In this document: positions 13,195 to 26,881 of the stretch, piece by piece
How the letters are laid out: each line of letters starts with the position of its first letter
Position numbering within the stretch: the stretch's first letter is position 1
NCBI GenBank assembly: GCA_002751075.1
Contig: NAOQ01000011.1
Location: forward strand, 355,031-400,156
From: Ichthyophonus hoferi
Lineage: Eukaryota > Opisthokonta > Ichthyosporea > Ichthyophonida > Ichthyophonidae
Reading direction: 5' to 3'
DNA: 45,126 bases
Made by a program: the position numbers and the translations under genes
Notes under the pieces: model-generated
Told to the model about the DNA's origin: nothing
Databases searched by the model: none
Seen by the model: the letters and a program-made list of their open reading frames with translations, nothing else

Positions 13195-15632
13195 CTAAAC
13201 CGAGTCAGCCAATAGCTCGTCAGCCTTCTGTGACCTTTCCATGGTCTCCATAGTGGTGATAGTAGACAGTTGGGTATGTAGGAGGGCTAGGAGGTTAGTG
13301 CTGTCTTGGGCTGCTTGGGACACTCCCTTATAATCCCTGGCGAAGGTCTGTACCTGTAGATAGAGAGGCATATGTATAGGTATAAGCGTATCATATACAT
13401 CCCCCATATATATATATATGTATGTATGTATAGTTATGAGCTTGCACAATGTACATATGCACGAAAGGAATGCACTTACATTCGGATTCACAGCTGCCGC
13501 AAAGGCTTCTAGGGTAGTATTTAGCTGTTGCAAATGACTTACAAGCAGATCTGAAAGAGAGCAAGGCAGTTAATTAATTAATACCCCCAGGCTAGGGCCT
13601 AATGCTCGTTTAACATGGATATATATGCTGTCATCTATGATTCCTTCATACTCTTTCTATGGTTAGATATAACAACGGTAATGAATTACAACATCACCTT
13701 GGAAGAACCATTGGCTTGTGCAAAATGGCCTAGGAATATTAACAAAGTTTAAATTTTAATGGAACATGTTTAAAGCAAGCGAGTATGTTTATTGATTTTT
13801 ATTCAAAAGTAAGTACCCACCCTCCCAATTATATTTCGCTTTCTTCTTCTGATTAGGCTTTAAACACAAACAAATATCCATCGCACATATACTATAGATA
13901 GTCTCTAATCGGTATCATTCTCTAAGCCTTCTTATCTATTTCTACCGCAGTTACACCAATTCTTTTGCATATACAAACATACCTAACAAAAAAATATATT
14001 CTTGATCTATTCTATTTTCATCACATATAGCATACATACATACACATATACACATCCACATCCACATCTACTTACCTACCTACATACACACATATTTGCA
14101 CACACCTTCTCTTTCGGTGCACACGATCCCTCTGCTGGGTAGTCGGTAAGTGGTAGTGGCCAGGGCAGTAGTCAAATGCTCATGACATGCACGTAGGGTC
14201 GGTAAGATACGGGAAATTTCAAATAATGCAGATTCCTATAGGAGATGGAGGTAGAGAAGGGGACAGAAAGAGGGTAGATGCGTACATAGATGAATTACAA
14301 AATAATGATGGCATGAAGATGTGTCAGTATAAATAAACCTATGTGTATATATTCGCATGCCAAAGGGGCCTTGTTTTTAGGCTACATGTGCACAGCCAAG
14401 TCTTTCTATATATAAGCATAGACAGTTATATGCAAGCTCGCACATTTGCTTGTGTATTGACAGGCGTATATGTATATGTACATACAATTATAACAGTGCA
14501 CAAGCATATCACATGTACAGAGAGTGCATAACAACGTACTTGGCTACCTAGTATAATAAATATCAGCATGACATCAAACCATCCTCATACTAAAGCCGCT
14601 CTATCTACATCATAGATCACAGCCATACCTCGGCACCAAGAACACTATCTACGGTCTCTATAGTAGTAGCCTGAATTATATCAGCTTGAAGTTGAAGAGT
14701 TTTTTTCTTCAATTGCTCGACATGATGCCAAAGCTTATATAATTGAGCCTGTTTTATAGAGTATATTAGTGGGCTAGACAGTTATTATTTTAATTCACAA
14801 AGCAACAAATGCAAAGTGTGGCGATAAACTCAAAAGGATGGAAATAAAAAATGTTTAAAAAATGTAAAACCTTTCAAGGGATATAATAAAAAACAAATAA
14901 TTTAATAATTTAAGGGTGGGGGGTTGGGGGGGGTTCCCATAAAACTACCTAACTACAAGTAATAAACCCTTCAAGTATTTAGAACATTAGCTAATGGTTG
15001 AATGACTATAATGAAATAATGAAATAAGTATCCTTGCGTAGCCACATCTTTAACTTTAACAGTTGGTTTTGTTCTAGTTAGGTGATAAGACCTATCATAC
15101 CGTTCATATTGTAAGAAAAAAGCTTTGCAACAAATTCTCAACACCACATTTTGTCCGTTACAGTTATATCATTCTCATGTCTTCCAATATATAATTTTAC
15201 ACACCCTGCATAGATGCGTTCTAAAAGTTTCCCATATGCCTTCTCTATCACTTCATATCATCCCACTCACACACATGCAATCTCTGTTTCTTTCCATATC
15301 TTTGCCCCTTTTACATGTATATAAACATCAAAGCTGTTTCCCTCTCCTGATCTCCCTCAAAAATTAAAACCCTCGCCTCCCTCCCCAAATCAATCACACA
15401 AATTTAGCTAGAAACCACCAGTCACAACCACTTCTTAGAAACCAAGTATAGCCTTCCCAATAACCCAATGTGCAAGACAACAGCGTATTCTTACCTTAGC
15501 TTGAGCCTCTTGTGCGCGAAATGAATTATCCAAAAGTGCTTGAGAAAAGTAAGCCTGGTGAAGCTGTGCCCTTAATATCTCCCCTTTCAACTGCTCGCGT
15601 GATGGAGCAACTTGTTTAGGCTGTTTATACAT
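13195..15632 (-). CDS. HAUS8-like augmin complex subunit, 5 exons found, 5' end uncertain
   Basis: Exons on the minus strand: 15632-15495, 14748-14629, 14235-14106, 13550-13480, 13353-13195. All phases agree and give about 205 aa. The first two exons form a coiled coil (AQLHQAYFSQALLDNSF, then KLWHHVEQLKKKTLQLQ). The third carries TTALATTTYRLPSRGI, which lines up with the TALDTTRHELPVRSI stretch I recall from human HAUS8; the next residues (LLVSHLQQLNTTLEA) also match in pattern. HAUS8 anchors the augmin complex on spindle microtubules so that gamma-tubulin can branch new ones. Animal HAUS8 has about 150 more disordered basic residues at the N-terminus. The first exon here is preceded by TATAAACAG, a typical acceptor in this genome, so upstream exons may exist in 15633-17781. 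The ATG at 15632 is only a possible start. Identification rests on one motif plus coiled-coil layout. Confidence 0.65.
14909..14937 (+). repeat. G-rich run in a HAUS8-like intron
   Basis: A run of guanines broken by single T bases (GGGTGGGGGGTTGGGGGGGG type) stands out in AT-rich intron DNA. It could fold as a G-quadruplex on the plus strand; function unknown. Confidence 0.6.
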
Positions 15633-17781
15633 ATTTGACAGTGGTGCATGTGACTATATGTGACTAAAATCTTATACATACATATAGCTTTCTTTCCGGT
15701 ACACTTGCAGAGGTACTAAATGTACTCTTAAATACAAATATAAACGTAGTTCTGACGACAAGCGGCTTCCCCTTCTCTCCATATCTCCTCCTCTTTTCCT
15801 TGTTAGGGAAAAATAAACCCAACGTTTAAGGTAGCAGTTCAATTCAGTTTATTATAGCGGGCTAGAACTGCCGTGCTTTCTGATAATCGCGCTAACTTTC
15901 GTTACGATATTTATGCTTTTATCTATTGCTAATCACTGATCTAGATCTGTGTATATAAAGGAAGATAAATACTTGGAAAGAGACGCTCCTATAAATGACT
16001 GCATAATTCATCTTTTTTTAACGTTCTTTCGTGGTTCACTCCTAATTACGAAATGTAAGCCATAAAACTTATATCATATGAGCATTCTTGTTAATTATAA
16101 TGCAAGGAGGATGGCGGCACAGCCGAACCATCCTATAAAACCACTTTTTGAAGGAAACAAAGAACGCATTTCGAATCCGTAAAATCAATAGGCAAGTTCT
16201 TTAAAATTCCTATGTTACTAATGTAAAAAAGATAAAGTTCTTAATATAGATTTTATTATTATTCAAATGTGACTGTTCACAGGTAAATCTATTCCAATAA
16301 CTTTATTTGCATTGCCCCTATTAATGTTAGGATCTATCGTCAATGTGGATCAGAGTTGGTCTAATCAATTAGATTTTTTCATGTTTTGATTTATACAGTT
16401 TAGGATAATGGCTTTGGAAAGAGTATCCTTCTAGGATGTCATAATGTGGATGGGAGAATAATCAACAGATCTAGCCAGCACAAAGGAATGTGTGAGAATG
16501 TAAATCCGATTGAACATGTTTCCTCATAATATGCATGTGTGGTTATGTGTTTAATTATTAATATGATGAGCGGCATTACCTAAGCAATTTGATATATACG
16601 TAAAAGAAAATATTTACTCACGTAAATGTGCTGTCTGCCTAGTGAAGTTGGAGTAACCAATGATAATTATGACTGAGTGTATCTAAATACATATCAGATG
16701 TTTGATCTTACACAGTCAAGGATATCATACCTATCAACACAACACATGCAAGTGTATAATTTTATAGATACATGCTTCATGCATATATAATATACCTTAC
16801 ACTATTATTTCGTTCATATAACGCAATTCTAGTCCAGCAGCATTTTCTACATGTCAGTCTTTCTATCTAATTAGAGAAAAATGTGGAAAATCAAAAAAAA
16901 TATCCGATGTAAGACGGTACTAGTTTATTTCATATATTCACGTGGAATGTTTAAGGCAGACAAATAGATATTTCAGATTTTCTAGAAAAGCATCTGTGTG
17001 AATATGCCACTCAAAAATGTATATGGCGCCCAGAGCTACAAGAAATTGCATTTTAGAATATCTGCACCCAAGGCCCCCTACTTCCGCCATCAACATCCGC
17101 GCTGTACCTATCTGCAAATTTTCTTTAGAAAATCTTTTTCTTCATCTATTCGTATCACTAAAACCTTATCAAAAAGGCAGCCTTTAAAGATGCATAAAAA
17201 AAATCCGGACAAGTCAATAATATTATTTTAAACATCAATATAAGCAGTACATAGAAAGATAACTGATGGTATATCAAAGTCATCACTTTCCACCTTATAA
17301 CAAAGTTAAAAAGCTTTGCATACATGAAGTATAGGAGATAGCATATGTAAAAACTAGATGCAGTCAAATATGTACCAAAAGAACGCGAATTATATATCGA
17401 CTATGCTACCAATTATAAAAAAAAAGGGAAAAAAAAGAACGCATATATTATGTTCTTCAGCAATAAACAAATGCAGAAAATAGTGATTATTAAAACTATA
17501 TTTTTAAAAAACCAAAAGATATACAACATTCACCTACATAATATTCCAAGTCATACACATATACATTGGGTCTTTCACAGCTATTCATCACGAGCTTCAA
17601 AAACATACTATCAAATGCAGTTTTTGCAAGGTCGGATACCTAGAGAAGAAAGTAAATTAAAAGAGACAGCATTTTAAAGGAAAATATGTACCTTATCCCA
17701 ATATTTTCCTCTGCTGCATAACCAACTAACCAAGTAAATATGTACATATAGCCAAGCAACCAGTACCGAGCAATCGAACTC
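15633..17781. other. Gene-free stretch between the HAUS8-like gene and GTF2F2
   Basis: I found no supportable exon. The missing N-terminal part of the HAUS8-like protein should lie here if the gene is full length. A minus-strand candidate ending at a GTAAGG donor near 16800 contains RYM, like the basic N-terminal motif of HAUS8, but its phase does not fit the next exon. Frames at 16998-17231 and 17450-17677 are AT-driven and lack motifs. Confidence 0.4.
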
Positions 17782-20583
17782 CTAATTCTTCTTTTGCACA
17801 TCGTCAGATACATAAGCCCGGTATTCCTGTTTGAGCTCCCACAAATTTTTGAACTCCCCCTTTGTATGATAGATGGCAATTTCTTTCAGGACTTCCTTTA
17901 GCCATTGCATGGGCTGCTGTGTTTTCTCCATTAAGCTCTGGATGCGGTAGTATTGATGTGCTTGGAACAGCTCGAACAACTTTGACTGCAATTCGCCCTT
18001 CTCCATACGAACACGCTTGTCCAGCTACATAATAGGGGATGAGAATAGGAGGAAGGAAATGTCAGTGCAATCCGTCCACCTGTACTTTTCCAAGTGCTCA
18101 AATAGTTACCAAAGAATCATTTAAATGCTCTATTTAGATGGGTTGAGAGATGCAAGGAAATAAAGACGGCAGTAGAAAACATAAAAAATGAAGTAAACTA
18201 AACAAGTAAATAAATAGAGACAAAATAAATAGTCAAATCACTTCATCTTTGATAAGAGTATCTGGCCAGCCAAAACTTAGATAAAAACAAGAGGATCGCA
18301 GGCAAATGTTTTTATAGGATGTGGTGGTATGTAGTGAATTATGTGTGCATGTAAGTACAATGTATATGTGCAAATGGGCAGAAAGTTATATATGCTATCT
18401 TCTATGATGATATTGTGAAAAAAAAAAGGGGATAAGATTGAGTAGCAGAAAATAAAGACTATATATGAAGAGATAGAGTAAGAAAAAACAAGGGGTATAT
18501 ATGTGATTCAAATGTATAGTATAGATAGGAGTATAGTATTACCGGGTCGGCCTTGACAGCAGGAGGTGGTTTCACAGTAAACGTGTTTTTCTGATAGCGT
18601 TCTCTGCCTGTCTCGGTGTATTCCATCGTCATACGGTCAGGTAAACAGGCCCTGGCTCTATTTTGCATTAGTGTCTTGTATTCTAGCGAGAATTCAGGTT
18701 GGGAATCCGCCCTTAAAGCCACCTTGCCTTCCATACTCTGCATAGGAGGTGCAAGGAGATTAGATAGTATTGCAATAGCTTTCAGTATTCACTATACACA
18801 TACCTATATATACTAGGACCACCTCGCTCTAGAACTTACATACATCCCCTTCGTTAACCCCATATACACGCCTATCCACTTACCAATAAAACATGTGACA
18901 AGTTTCTGTATCACCACATCTTAAGATCTTCTATAATTCAATCAGGGCCCATAAAGTCCGTTCAAATACGGCTAACATTAAAACATTAAGTATTTATAAC
19001 AATAACCTCATATATGTTGAATCCATCAAAACGCATACAAAAATTTATATACAACAGTATATTGGTCTGTTCACTAAACCCTGGGAAAAATATGATAAAC
19101 AGGCTAGTAGAATAAATGCACATATATGACTATATATGCCAGTCTGTGTAATTTTAGTAAATGATTTCATAGCACACTCTTCTTCTTCAATGTATATATA
19201 ATAAACATGCATTGAAACACACCACACTCCCATTTGCCGGATTCTCTGAAAAGACCAGTAAGTCAGAAGCATCTCTATGAGGGGTCTTGGCTAGTTTGTA
19301 TTGTGAGACCATCTTAGGACCCTTGATGTTGGTCTCTACATCTCCCACCTCTTTTTTGGCCAAGTGCATGGACATAGGCTGCTGGCCATTGGGCATTACT
19401 CTGATAGATAGAGGAGACATACATATTAAGATAGGATATTCTTAATTTCAATTTTATTTTCTTGGTTATATACAAACAAACCTTTCCTGACCAACTATAT
19501 GTATATTATTAAAGAATGTAGTCTTTTCAAGCATTGACTACAATGGATGTAAACCAATAAACCGAGAAAAACTATGATTAAAAAGCAAAGAAACGAGTGC
19601 AATACATCAAGATGTTTAGAAACAAAAGGACATATAAGCGATCATAGGATATATGACAATCTGGAAGAGTTCCAATTGGGCTCCAAGAGGTAGTAATTGA
19701 CAGTAGTAAACTGGCTACAGTATGAGTGGGAAAACATTAAATAACGAGAAAGGGAGCAAAGCATAGAGAGAATTGATCAACAGGAAGAAATTGGAATATG
19801 GTTAAGGAGACGGAGGAAAATGAGAGGAGGACACAGAAAAGATATAAATTTCAAGAGAACAGTTCACAATAGGTCGTGGAAATTCAAGGAAGTAAATGCA
19901 AAAAAAATAGTAAGAAGTACGTTAACATATTAGTAGGAGGGGACATGAAGCAAGGAAGGTTACTATCATATCTAGTATCATAATATCATAAAAGTAGATC
20001 AGAAACCTTGCTAACCAAAGCAGTGGAAGAGTGTACAAGGAGATGGGACATTGGAGACAGGAAAAACACACAATGGGTAAAAGATTAAGGGGAATTTTCC
20101 ATGTATAAGGACATCCTAGAAACATATACAGAAAACAATAATGTCTTTGGTACAAATGTACATAACTGTGGAGAGTCCAGTAAAAGAGTGAGAGATAAAT
20201 ATATGAGGGAGAAAGGAGGCCTTCATAACAAAAGGAAGAGCAAAAAGATTCAAACTAAGGAATCTAAAAAGAGAGGGAAAGAGAGAGAACGAAAGACATA
20301 CAGAAATAAGAGAGAAGTATTGTGAGATTAAGATAAAACCCAGTAAGGCAACAGCAAAACGAGAGGTAAATAAATAATAAACAATACAGACAACTCACTT
20401 GTCAGAAATGCGCACAGTTCCTAGCTCAGCTCCAGGAGGAAGTTTGCTCCATGCTTCGGCAACACCTGCGGCAATCTTAACCAACCATATTTTGCGACCA
20501 ATGTTGGTGGTATCAAATATAGCTTCCATCTCCTCTTCCACTTTCATACCCTCTTGGTATTCATTCTTGGGATCGATTTCCAT
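17782..20583 (-). CDS. GTF2F2: Transcription factor IIF subunit beta (RAP30), 4 exons
   Basis: Exons on the minus strand: 20583-20399, 19400-19226, 18737-18543, 18024-17782; phases agree, 265 aa (human 249). TFIIF binds RNA polymerase II, helps place it at promoters and aids elongation. Exon 1 holds the start of the dimerisation barrel (GRKIWLVKIAAGVAEAWSKL, then GAELGTVRI). Exon 2 continues it with a family-type strand run. Exon 3 contains SMEGKVALRADSQPE, like the SLEGIVVQRAECRP stretch of human RAP30. Exon 4 encodes the DNA-binding winged helix: LFELFQAHQYYRIQSL, then QPMQWLKEVLKEIAIY and WELKQEYRAY, closely matching human (HQYYNLKDL, QPVVYLKEILKEIGV, NTWELKPEYRHY). ATG at 20583 is the first in the open frame. 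The donor of exon 2 (GTGGTG) is weak but required by phase. It lies head to head with BUB3. Confidence 0.92.
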
Positions 20584-21876
20584 GTTTGTGTATTCAAGTA
20601 AGGCCAATAAAACCTACTCCGTGTAATATGTGAGACTAAGCACAAATAGAAAATACCTTGATAAAGTGTAGGTATAATTAAATATAAGAAACAAAACAAA
20701 ATAAATAACAAGTTAGGCTATAATTTATAATTTAGTTATGTTTTGGTTTTGAGGTAAGATCGATGAATTCATTGCTAAAGTGTGATGACTAATTAATAGT
20801 TAATTAATCAATAGTTAAGAACTAATTGATCATTAGTTAATGGCTAAATATTTCTTATTTTACTTTTTCGAAAAGGTTCAGGTTCTCATCAGAATGCATA
20901 GATATACAGATATATATATATATCGATAAATATATACCGATATACAAAAATACAAATATAAATATAGTATTCAGTTATATAGATATATAGATATATATAG
21001 ATATAGATATACATATAGATATACACACAGAAACACTGATAAAGATATCAGCTAGACCGGTTGTTAACAGTTTTAAACCACATACTTTAATACATATAAG
21101 TAAAAGAATAAGTATAATATATAAAAAATAAATAAATATTTTATAATTTTTTTTCTTTTTTCTTGAGAAACAAGCAAGCATTTGTCGGCTTAAACGTGCT
21201 TAAAATGGGAGCTAATGATATTAATCGCAAAGTAATCACAGATCGCATAGATTAATCGCTCTCGATTAGTGTATGCCCTGATCGCTCGCCATTTCCCCAC
21301 CGAAAAATGCAAGAATGATATTGGACCCCCAAAACATCAAAAATTCAACCAAGTCCCTTTAACTTATTTTTAGTTTTGGTAATATATTGACTGAAACTCC
21401 TCAGCTCAAGTTGTATTTAGTAAAATTGTATTGTATATTACATTTAAAAAATACTATTTAAAAAAAACTAGTAGATTATGATATTATATTACTATACATA
21501 TTAACCTAAAATCTTAATTACCTTTACACAAATAAACTTATGAAGACCTAGGAAGCATACAAAATTCTTTAATTTATCCCCTATAAACCCCCCTTTTCAC
21601 AATTTGCCCAATGCCATCCAGCGTGGAATGAATAGAATACATTATAGTTAATGCTGACAATATAGTGGCTTTGTGGAATCACCTCTCCTACATATAGTGT
21701 TATATAGTAAAGTAATATAGTGGTAGTTTAGTTTCAAACGCAAAGAGGCCTATTTTCTTGTTTATTTTTGATATTTTTTTTCTGTTTAAGGTTAATAAAC
21801 AAATCTCTATATGTTCTTTATATTCCTATAATATATATTACAATAATTTATTACTAGACATTACTTCTTTTTCACC
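20584..21876. promoter_or_regulatory. Shared upstream region of divergent GTF2F2 and BUB3
   Basis: The two starts face away from each other across 1.29 kb. The stretch has a TTAATTAAT/GATCATTAG-rich patch (about 20785-20850), a GATA/TATA microsatellite (about 20900-21030), and a less AT-rich patch around 21200-21300 with two GATTAATCGC-like words. The last is the likeliest promoter core by composition, which is inference. Confidence 0.4.
20900..21030. repeat. GATA/TATA simple repeat
   Basis: Irregular AGATAT and ATAGATAT units run through this interval. On the minus strand they yield the repetitive ISICISISIYIYI-type frame at 20975-21181, which is not a gene. Confidence 0.7.
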
Positions 21877-24800
21877 ATGGCTGCAACGGGAGTAAAGGAG
21901 TTTGAGCTGCACAGCCCTCCCACAGATACTATCTCTAGCTTGAGTTACACACCTGATAGTAACAGCTATCTGATGGCCACTTCTTGGGATAAGGCAAGTC
22001 AAGTTATTTATATACCACACCACAAAGCACACCAGTTTTAACAGCAGTAAATTTCTTATAACCTATGTACACATGGATAACATGTAATTGTTTTATGTAT
22101 TTTATATAGAAGGCAAGCACTTTAAGATAAAACTTTTGATGAATGCCTTTTTCTATCGGCTTCGCTTGACATTTATTTATTATTTTCTTTCTCTTGCACT
22201 CTCACATACACCTACCCACACATAATCTATATATGTGATTTTGTCTTGTGTAGGAAATAAACGTATAGTAGATGGGAGTTTTCTAGAACTTTTTTATTTG
22301 AAAATGTTGTCCATAAATTTCTCTTTTGTAGTTATTTATTTCACAGTTGTTATTGCTTTTAAAGGTTTACATATATAGTTTTAACTTTCAATCTGTACGG
22401 CAGCTCATAATGTGTTAATAATATAACGTATGTTGTATGGAAGGAATCATTATATAGATATAAAAACATATACAGGGTATTAGACTTAGAGTCATCATAT
22501 GTGTATCTTACACCTATTATATGTGATACGTATGTATGTACTTGTTGCTAAATTATATCCCAAAGTTTCTGTCCTGCCTTTGCTATGTTGTGTACTTAAC
22601 GGGGGTCATGTTATATTTCTTGGTAGTGAACATACATGTTATTTTATAATCCTTCTGATATGTAGTCAAATATTTGCACTAGTGCTCGCGGATCCATTTC
22701 TACTTACATATATATGTACTTATACATTATATATATATTTGTGCGTAAGCTTACAAACCTGTCTACTTTCACATACACATACTTAAGTGTGAATATTTTC
22801 CATCAATAAGCATATTATTTCTAAGGCACATGCTGTTTAAACTACCTTAACAATCAACAACCTAACAACCTAACTAACATACCTTCTTACTTCTAGCAAG
22901 TTCACCTGTACGACACTAAAGCGAATGAACGAAAAGGTGTATTTGATTTTAAGGCAGCCGTCCTGTCTGGGTGTACTGTTGATGCCCTCCACGGTGCTGC
23001 AGGTGGCTTGGACACGGAAGTTCAATGGTAAGTAGTGGGGTGATAGTTACTGCTTTACAATTGCTTATTTTTTACTCTCTTCATCTTATTTCTCTTCTTT
23101 TCTATTGTATTTATTTCCTTTACCCCACCATCTGTCCTATTAACTTATATTCCCTATCTATATCCTATTATTTATACATTTCTTAACTATTCTCTTTTGT
23201 TTTTGACGCTCTCTGATTGGACTTTTATCCCTAAGGCATTCTTTCCCCCCACATTTAGTTATAAAATTTTATTCGTTAACGGAGTTAACCGGATATATCA
23301 CTCCACCAACTAAGAGCAGATCATAAACATGATTTTAAATAGTTTATCTACTCGTCTTTATCATATATATATTGGTAAGATACTCAATCTCTAAGCAGTC
23401 TTTGGAAAGGCTCATGGCATTGCATTGTTACATATTAAATATTTGGAGCTATGCTATATATATAACTATATTCAACCTTTATTATTATATAGTTATACTG
23501 ACCGCGATATAGTACAATGAGTGAATTATTGCGTGATGTAAACAATTTTCTTACATAAAAGATCTTATAAGTCGTATTTTTTTAAAAAATTTAATTTTTT
23601 AATTTTTTAATTAAGGTTCCTTGTTTCTTTCCGATTGCCTCACCCCAATCTCTCACACTCCATGGAGACTTGAACATTGTTTCAAAAATGGTAACAAATT
23701 GCCTTATAAAGGAAACCCGATAATCTATTATGACATGCCATGTAGTAATGATAAGTAAAGCATTGCTAAAGGGGTTTTGTTTTTGGCTGGTGATTCAAAT
23801 GTGAGGGTGGTGGGCGATTGGAGTTTACTATGTACTATTTAGGTTTAATGAAAACATGTAAACAGAATACATATACAATACAAGGGGGGTAATGGGGTAA
23901 TATATCAAATAGGTAGACGACGACCTAACGACAGTGATTGATGATATAGGCTAGATTTTGCCAATAATACCATGACCAAGATCGGTGAGCACGACGAAGC
24001 TATTTCAGCTGTTGATTATTGCAGTGAATTGGGTAAGGAACACAGCAATCCATTGAAGAGACTTCAGGATGTGGCATGTGCACTGCACAAATGTGCATCT
24101 TCCTATTGTATGTTCATTGGTATTTCGTATCTACAAACATACACGTTCTCTATATATATTGTATTAGCAATCCTGATTCTATAGTATCTGCGTCTCAGTC
24201 TTCACTTTTGGCAGGGTGGACTACCTCCATACCTACTCTCCATATGCGTTTTCCGTTATCATGGCATGTAAGAGGCAGTGACTGATTCTTTATACGCACA
24301 ACCTTCAGAAATGCTTGCTACGGGAAGCTGGGACAAGACCATAAGACTATGGGACCCTAGGAACCCAGGCAAGATGTTCAAGTCTGTGGCACAACCCGGA
24401 AAGTAGGTTGCTTTATATTGTGATACTCGTTATAGAAGTCACCTCTCTGAGCACTTAATCATGGATTATTATTCTCATTACACATTCCTGCATGTTTTTT
24501 AATGTATATGTAGCGTTTATAACAAACGGGTTACCTTGTAGTTTTACCCCTACCTGTCTTCTTATATTAATTATTGTTCATTGTTAATTCTCCCAACCCT
24601 ATTTTGATTACCTCTTAGTTGATATCATAGACCTCCCACCCCTCTCCCAGCCCTGACTGAGCATGGATAACTTATGACTGTATTACCATATATATATGTA
24701 ACTCTCATTAAACATGAATGGTTGTTGCCACGACTGGTCTGCATAGTAATTATGTCAATATGGTGACTATCAGCCAATCATCCCACACCTAACTGTGCTA

Positions 24801-25711
24801 ATCACCCCATCCTCTACACGTGTAGGGTATACTCCATGTCTCTCTCAGGATACGAACTAGTAGTAGGGCTAGAAGATCGTCTGGTATATGTGTGGGATCT
24901 TCGCCAACCAGATGTGCCTGTCCAACGACGCGAAAGCTCTCTCAAATACACCACCAGGACACTCAAATGTTTTGTGGATAAGGCGGGTACGTCATTCATT
25001 CCTTCCTACCCGTTTTATGTGCTTATATGCACACACATGTATACATGCATACAATACACACATGCACACATACATACATACTTATATTTATATATAAACC
25101 AAAGCTATATAATTGATCTAATAATGTGCTTTCATTGACCAGGATATGCCTTGGGTTCGACGGAGGGACGAGTAGCTGTAGAGTTTTTGAACCCAGATAA
25201 GGAGATACAGAAAAAGCGATATGCGTTTAAGTGCCATCGCTTGAAGGAAAATGGCGAGGATGTCATATACACTGTCAATACCATTGCCTTCAATCACAAG
25301 TATGTTTTTTATTTCTCACTATTAGATGGAATACAGATACATATATTACTATTAGAAACATTTGACGTATGCATTTCGTATTTCTATTGCATTAGGTAAA
25401 AGGTATTTACAGTAGGGTGAAGGAGATGAATACAATTATAAAGAAGGTTGAAGATGAATTGTGCGGGATGCCTAGGTGTTTGAGATCAAAACGATCTAAT
25501 ACAGAACACGGATTACAGATATGGTACCTTTGCGACTGGAGGAGGAGATGGTATTGTAAACATATGGGATGCCTATAACAAGAAGAGATTGTGCCAACTT
25601 CATAGGTAAGCGCCTAACTGATTACGCTGCCTTCTTTGTATTCTCGTGCTCATTTCCCCATGCACTCATTTCATATTTATTTCCTATTTTTCTCTCTCAT
25701 TACACATATAC

Positions 25712-25744
<33 letters not shown>

Positions 25745-26773
25745 TTGGCATTTGCCCTATCTTATATTTCTTCTCTGTGTTAGCCCTTTTCCTTTGCCGC
25801 TGTTGCTTCCTTCACCCTTTACATATTTGTAGATGTTAATAAAAATAATCATGCATCTGTCTCAGCTAACATGTGACTTTTTGTGCTGCTTGTCTTATAC
25901 TAGTTGATACAAATGAAATGCAAACATCTGATTTAACACTAATACAAATTAGATGATATTTTAGACTAATTTACGAAAATCTTTTCTTTCTCTCTTTTTT
26001 TTGCACAGATATTATTTAGAATATATGTATGCTTATATATTTATGTGTATCTCTTTAGATATGCAGTATACATGCACATTCTCATTCATATGAATGAGTA
26101 AGCCTTTATAATGAGAAGTAAGGTTAGATGTTGAAGTATTTCATATTACTACTAAATAGTCAATACACTAACATGGGATCCATAGGTATCAAGATAGCAT
26201 CAGCGCTGTAGCGTTTAATCACGACGGTGACCAATTAGCTATTGGCGTCTCTGACGATTGTACACAGGGCATATCCAGAGAGTGAGTTTTCTGTTATTGT
26301 AACTGACACTTATCTTTGAATAACGATAGCGCTGTCAGTGTGTTGGCAGGATATAATATCTTATGAATATATGTTATTAATACATGATATTACTATATGC
26401 CATGATGATATGTTACGAATATATGTCACTTATTTTATGTCCTCCCCCTCTACTATCACATATACGCGCATACATATCTATACATGAATATACACTTACA
26501 AAAATACATGCATATACCTCTCTAAGTCCATATAAAATTTCTGTACGTCGTATCTACAGAGGCTGGATAAATAATTTAATATATATTGCATTTAAGTATA
26601 TGCTTAGAAAAATGCATGCATCTATAAAACACTTAGACAAATACAACTGATCTGTGATAATTTAACGTTCAAAAGCCGGTCGAAATATTATTAATCTGAT
26701 TGCGTCTCTTAGGGCACCACCACCGGCTATCTACATTCGGAATGTTCAGGAGTCAGAATGCAAGCCCAAGTAA
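21877..26773 (+). CDS. BUB3: Mitotic checkpoint protein BUB3 (WD40), 9 exons
   Basis: Exons 21877-21993, 22897-23027, 23950-24032, 24309-24402, 24826-24986, 25143-25299, 25519-25605, 26186-26281 and 26713-26773 join in phase to 328 aa, the same length as I recall for human BUB3. BUB3 is a seven-blade WD40 propeller that binds the GLEBS motifs of BUB1 and BUBR1 and recruits them to kinetochores. Blade motifs are plain: [42 protein letters not shown], then the BUB3/RAE1 hallmark [60 protein letters not shown], and a C-terminal ESECKPK like the family ETKPK. Intron 1 must use a GC donor (AAG|GCAAGT at 21994), since no GT donor keeps frame. The ATG has a good context (CACCATGG). GTF2F2 is divergent upstream; DGK follows on the same strand 2.6 kb downstream. 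Confidence 0.96.
25715..25742. repeat. AT dinucleotide microsatellite in BUB3 intron 7
   Basis: CATATACATA units lead into an uninterrupted AT run ending near 25742. Non-coding. Confidence 0.8.
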
Positions 26774-26875
26774 TTGCCTTTTTGAAGCCATTGGAACTGC
26801 TATGTTGATATGTTGACACCTATTCAAGTGTTCCTAGCTCTCATACATGATATACGAAATGGTTTTATCCAACTT

Positions 26876-26881
26876 AATAAA
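26876..26881 (+). terminator. Poly(A) signal AATAAA of BUB3
   Basis: The canonical hexamer starts 103 nt after the BUB3 stop codon. Confidence 0.6.

Noticed and set aside
20101-20325. 74-codon Lys/Arg-rich plus-strand frame
   Set aside because: It comes from a purine-rich part of GTF2F2 intron 1 and has no homology visible.
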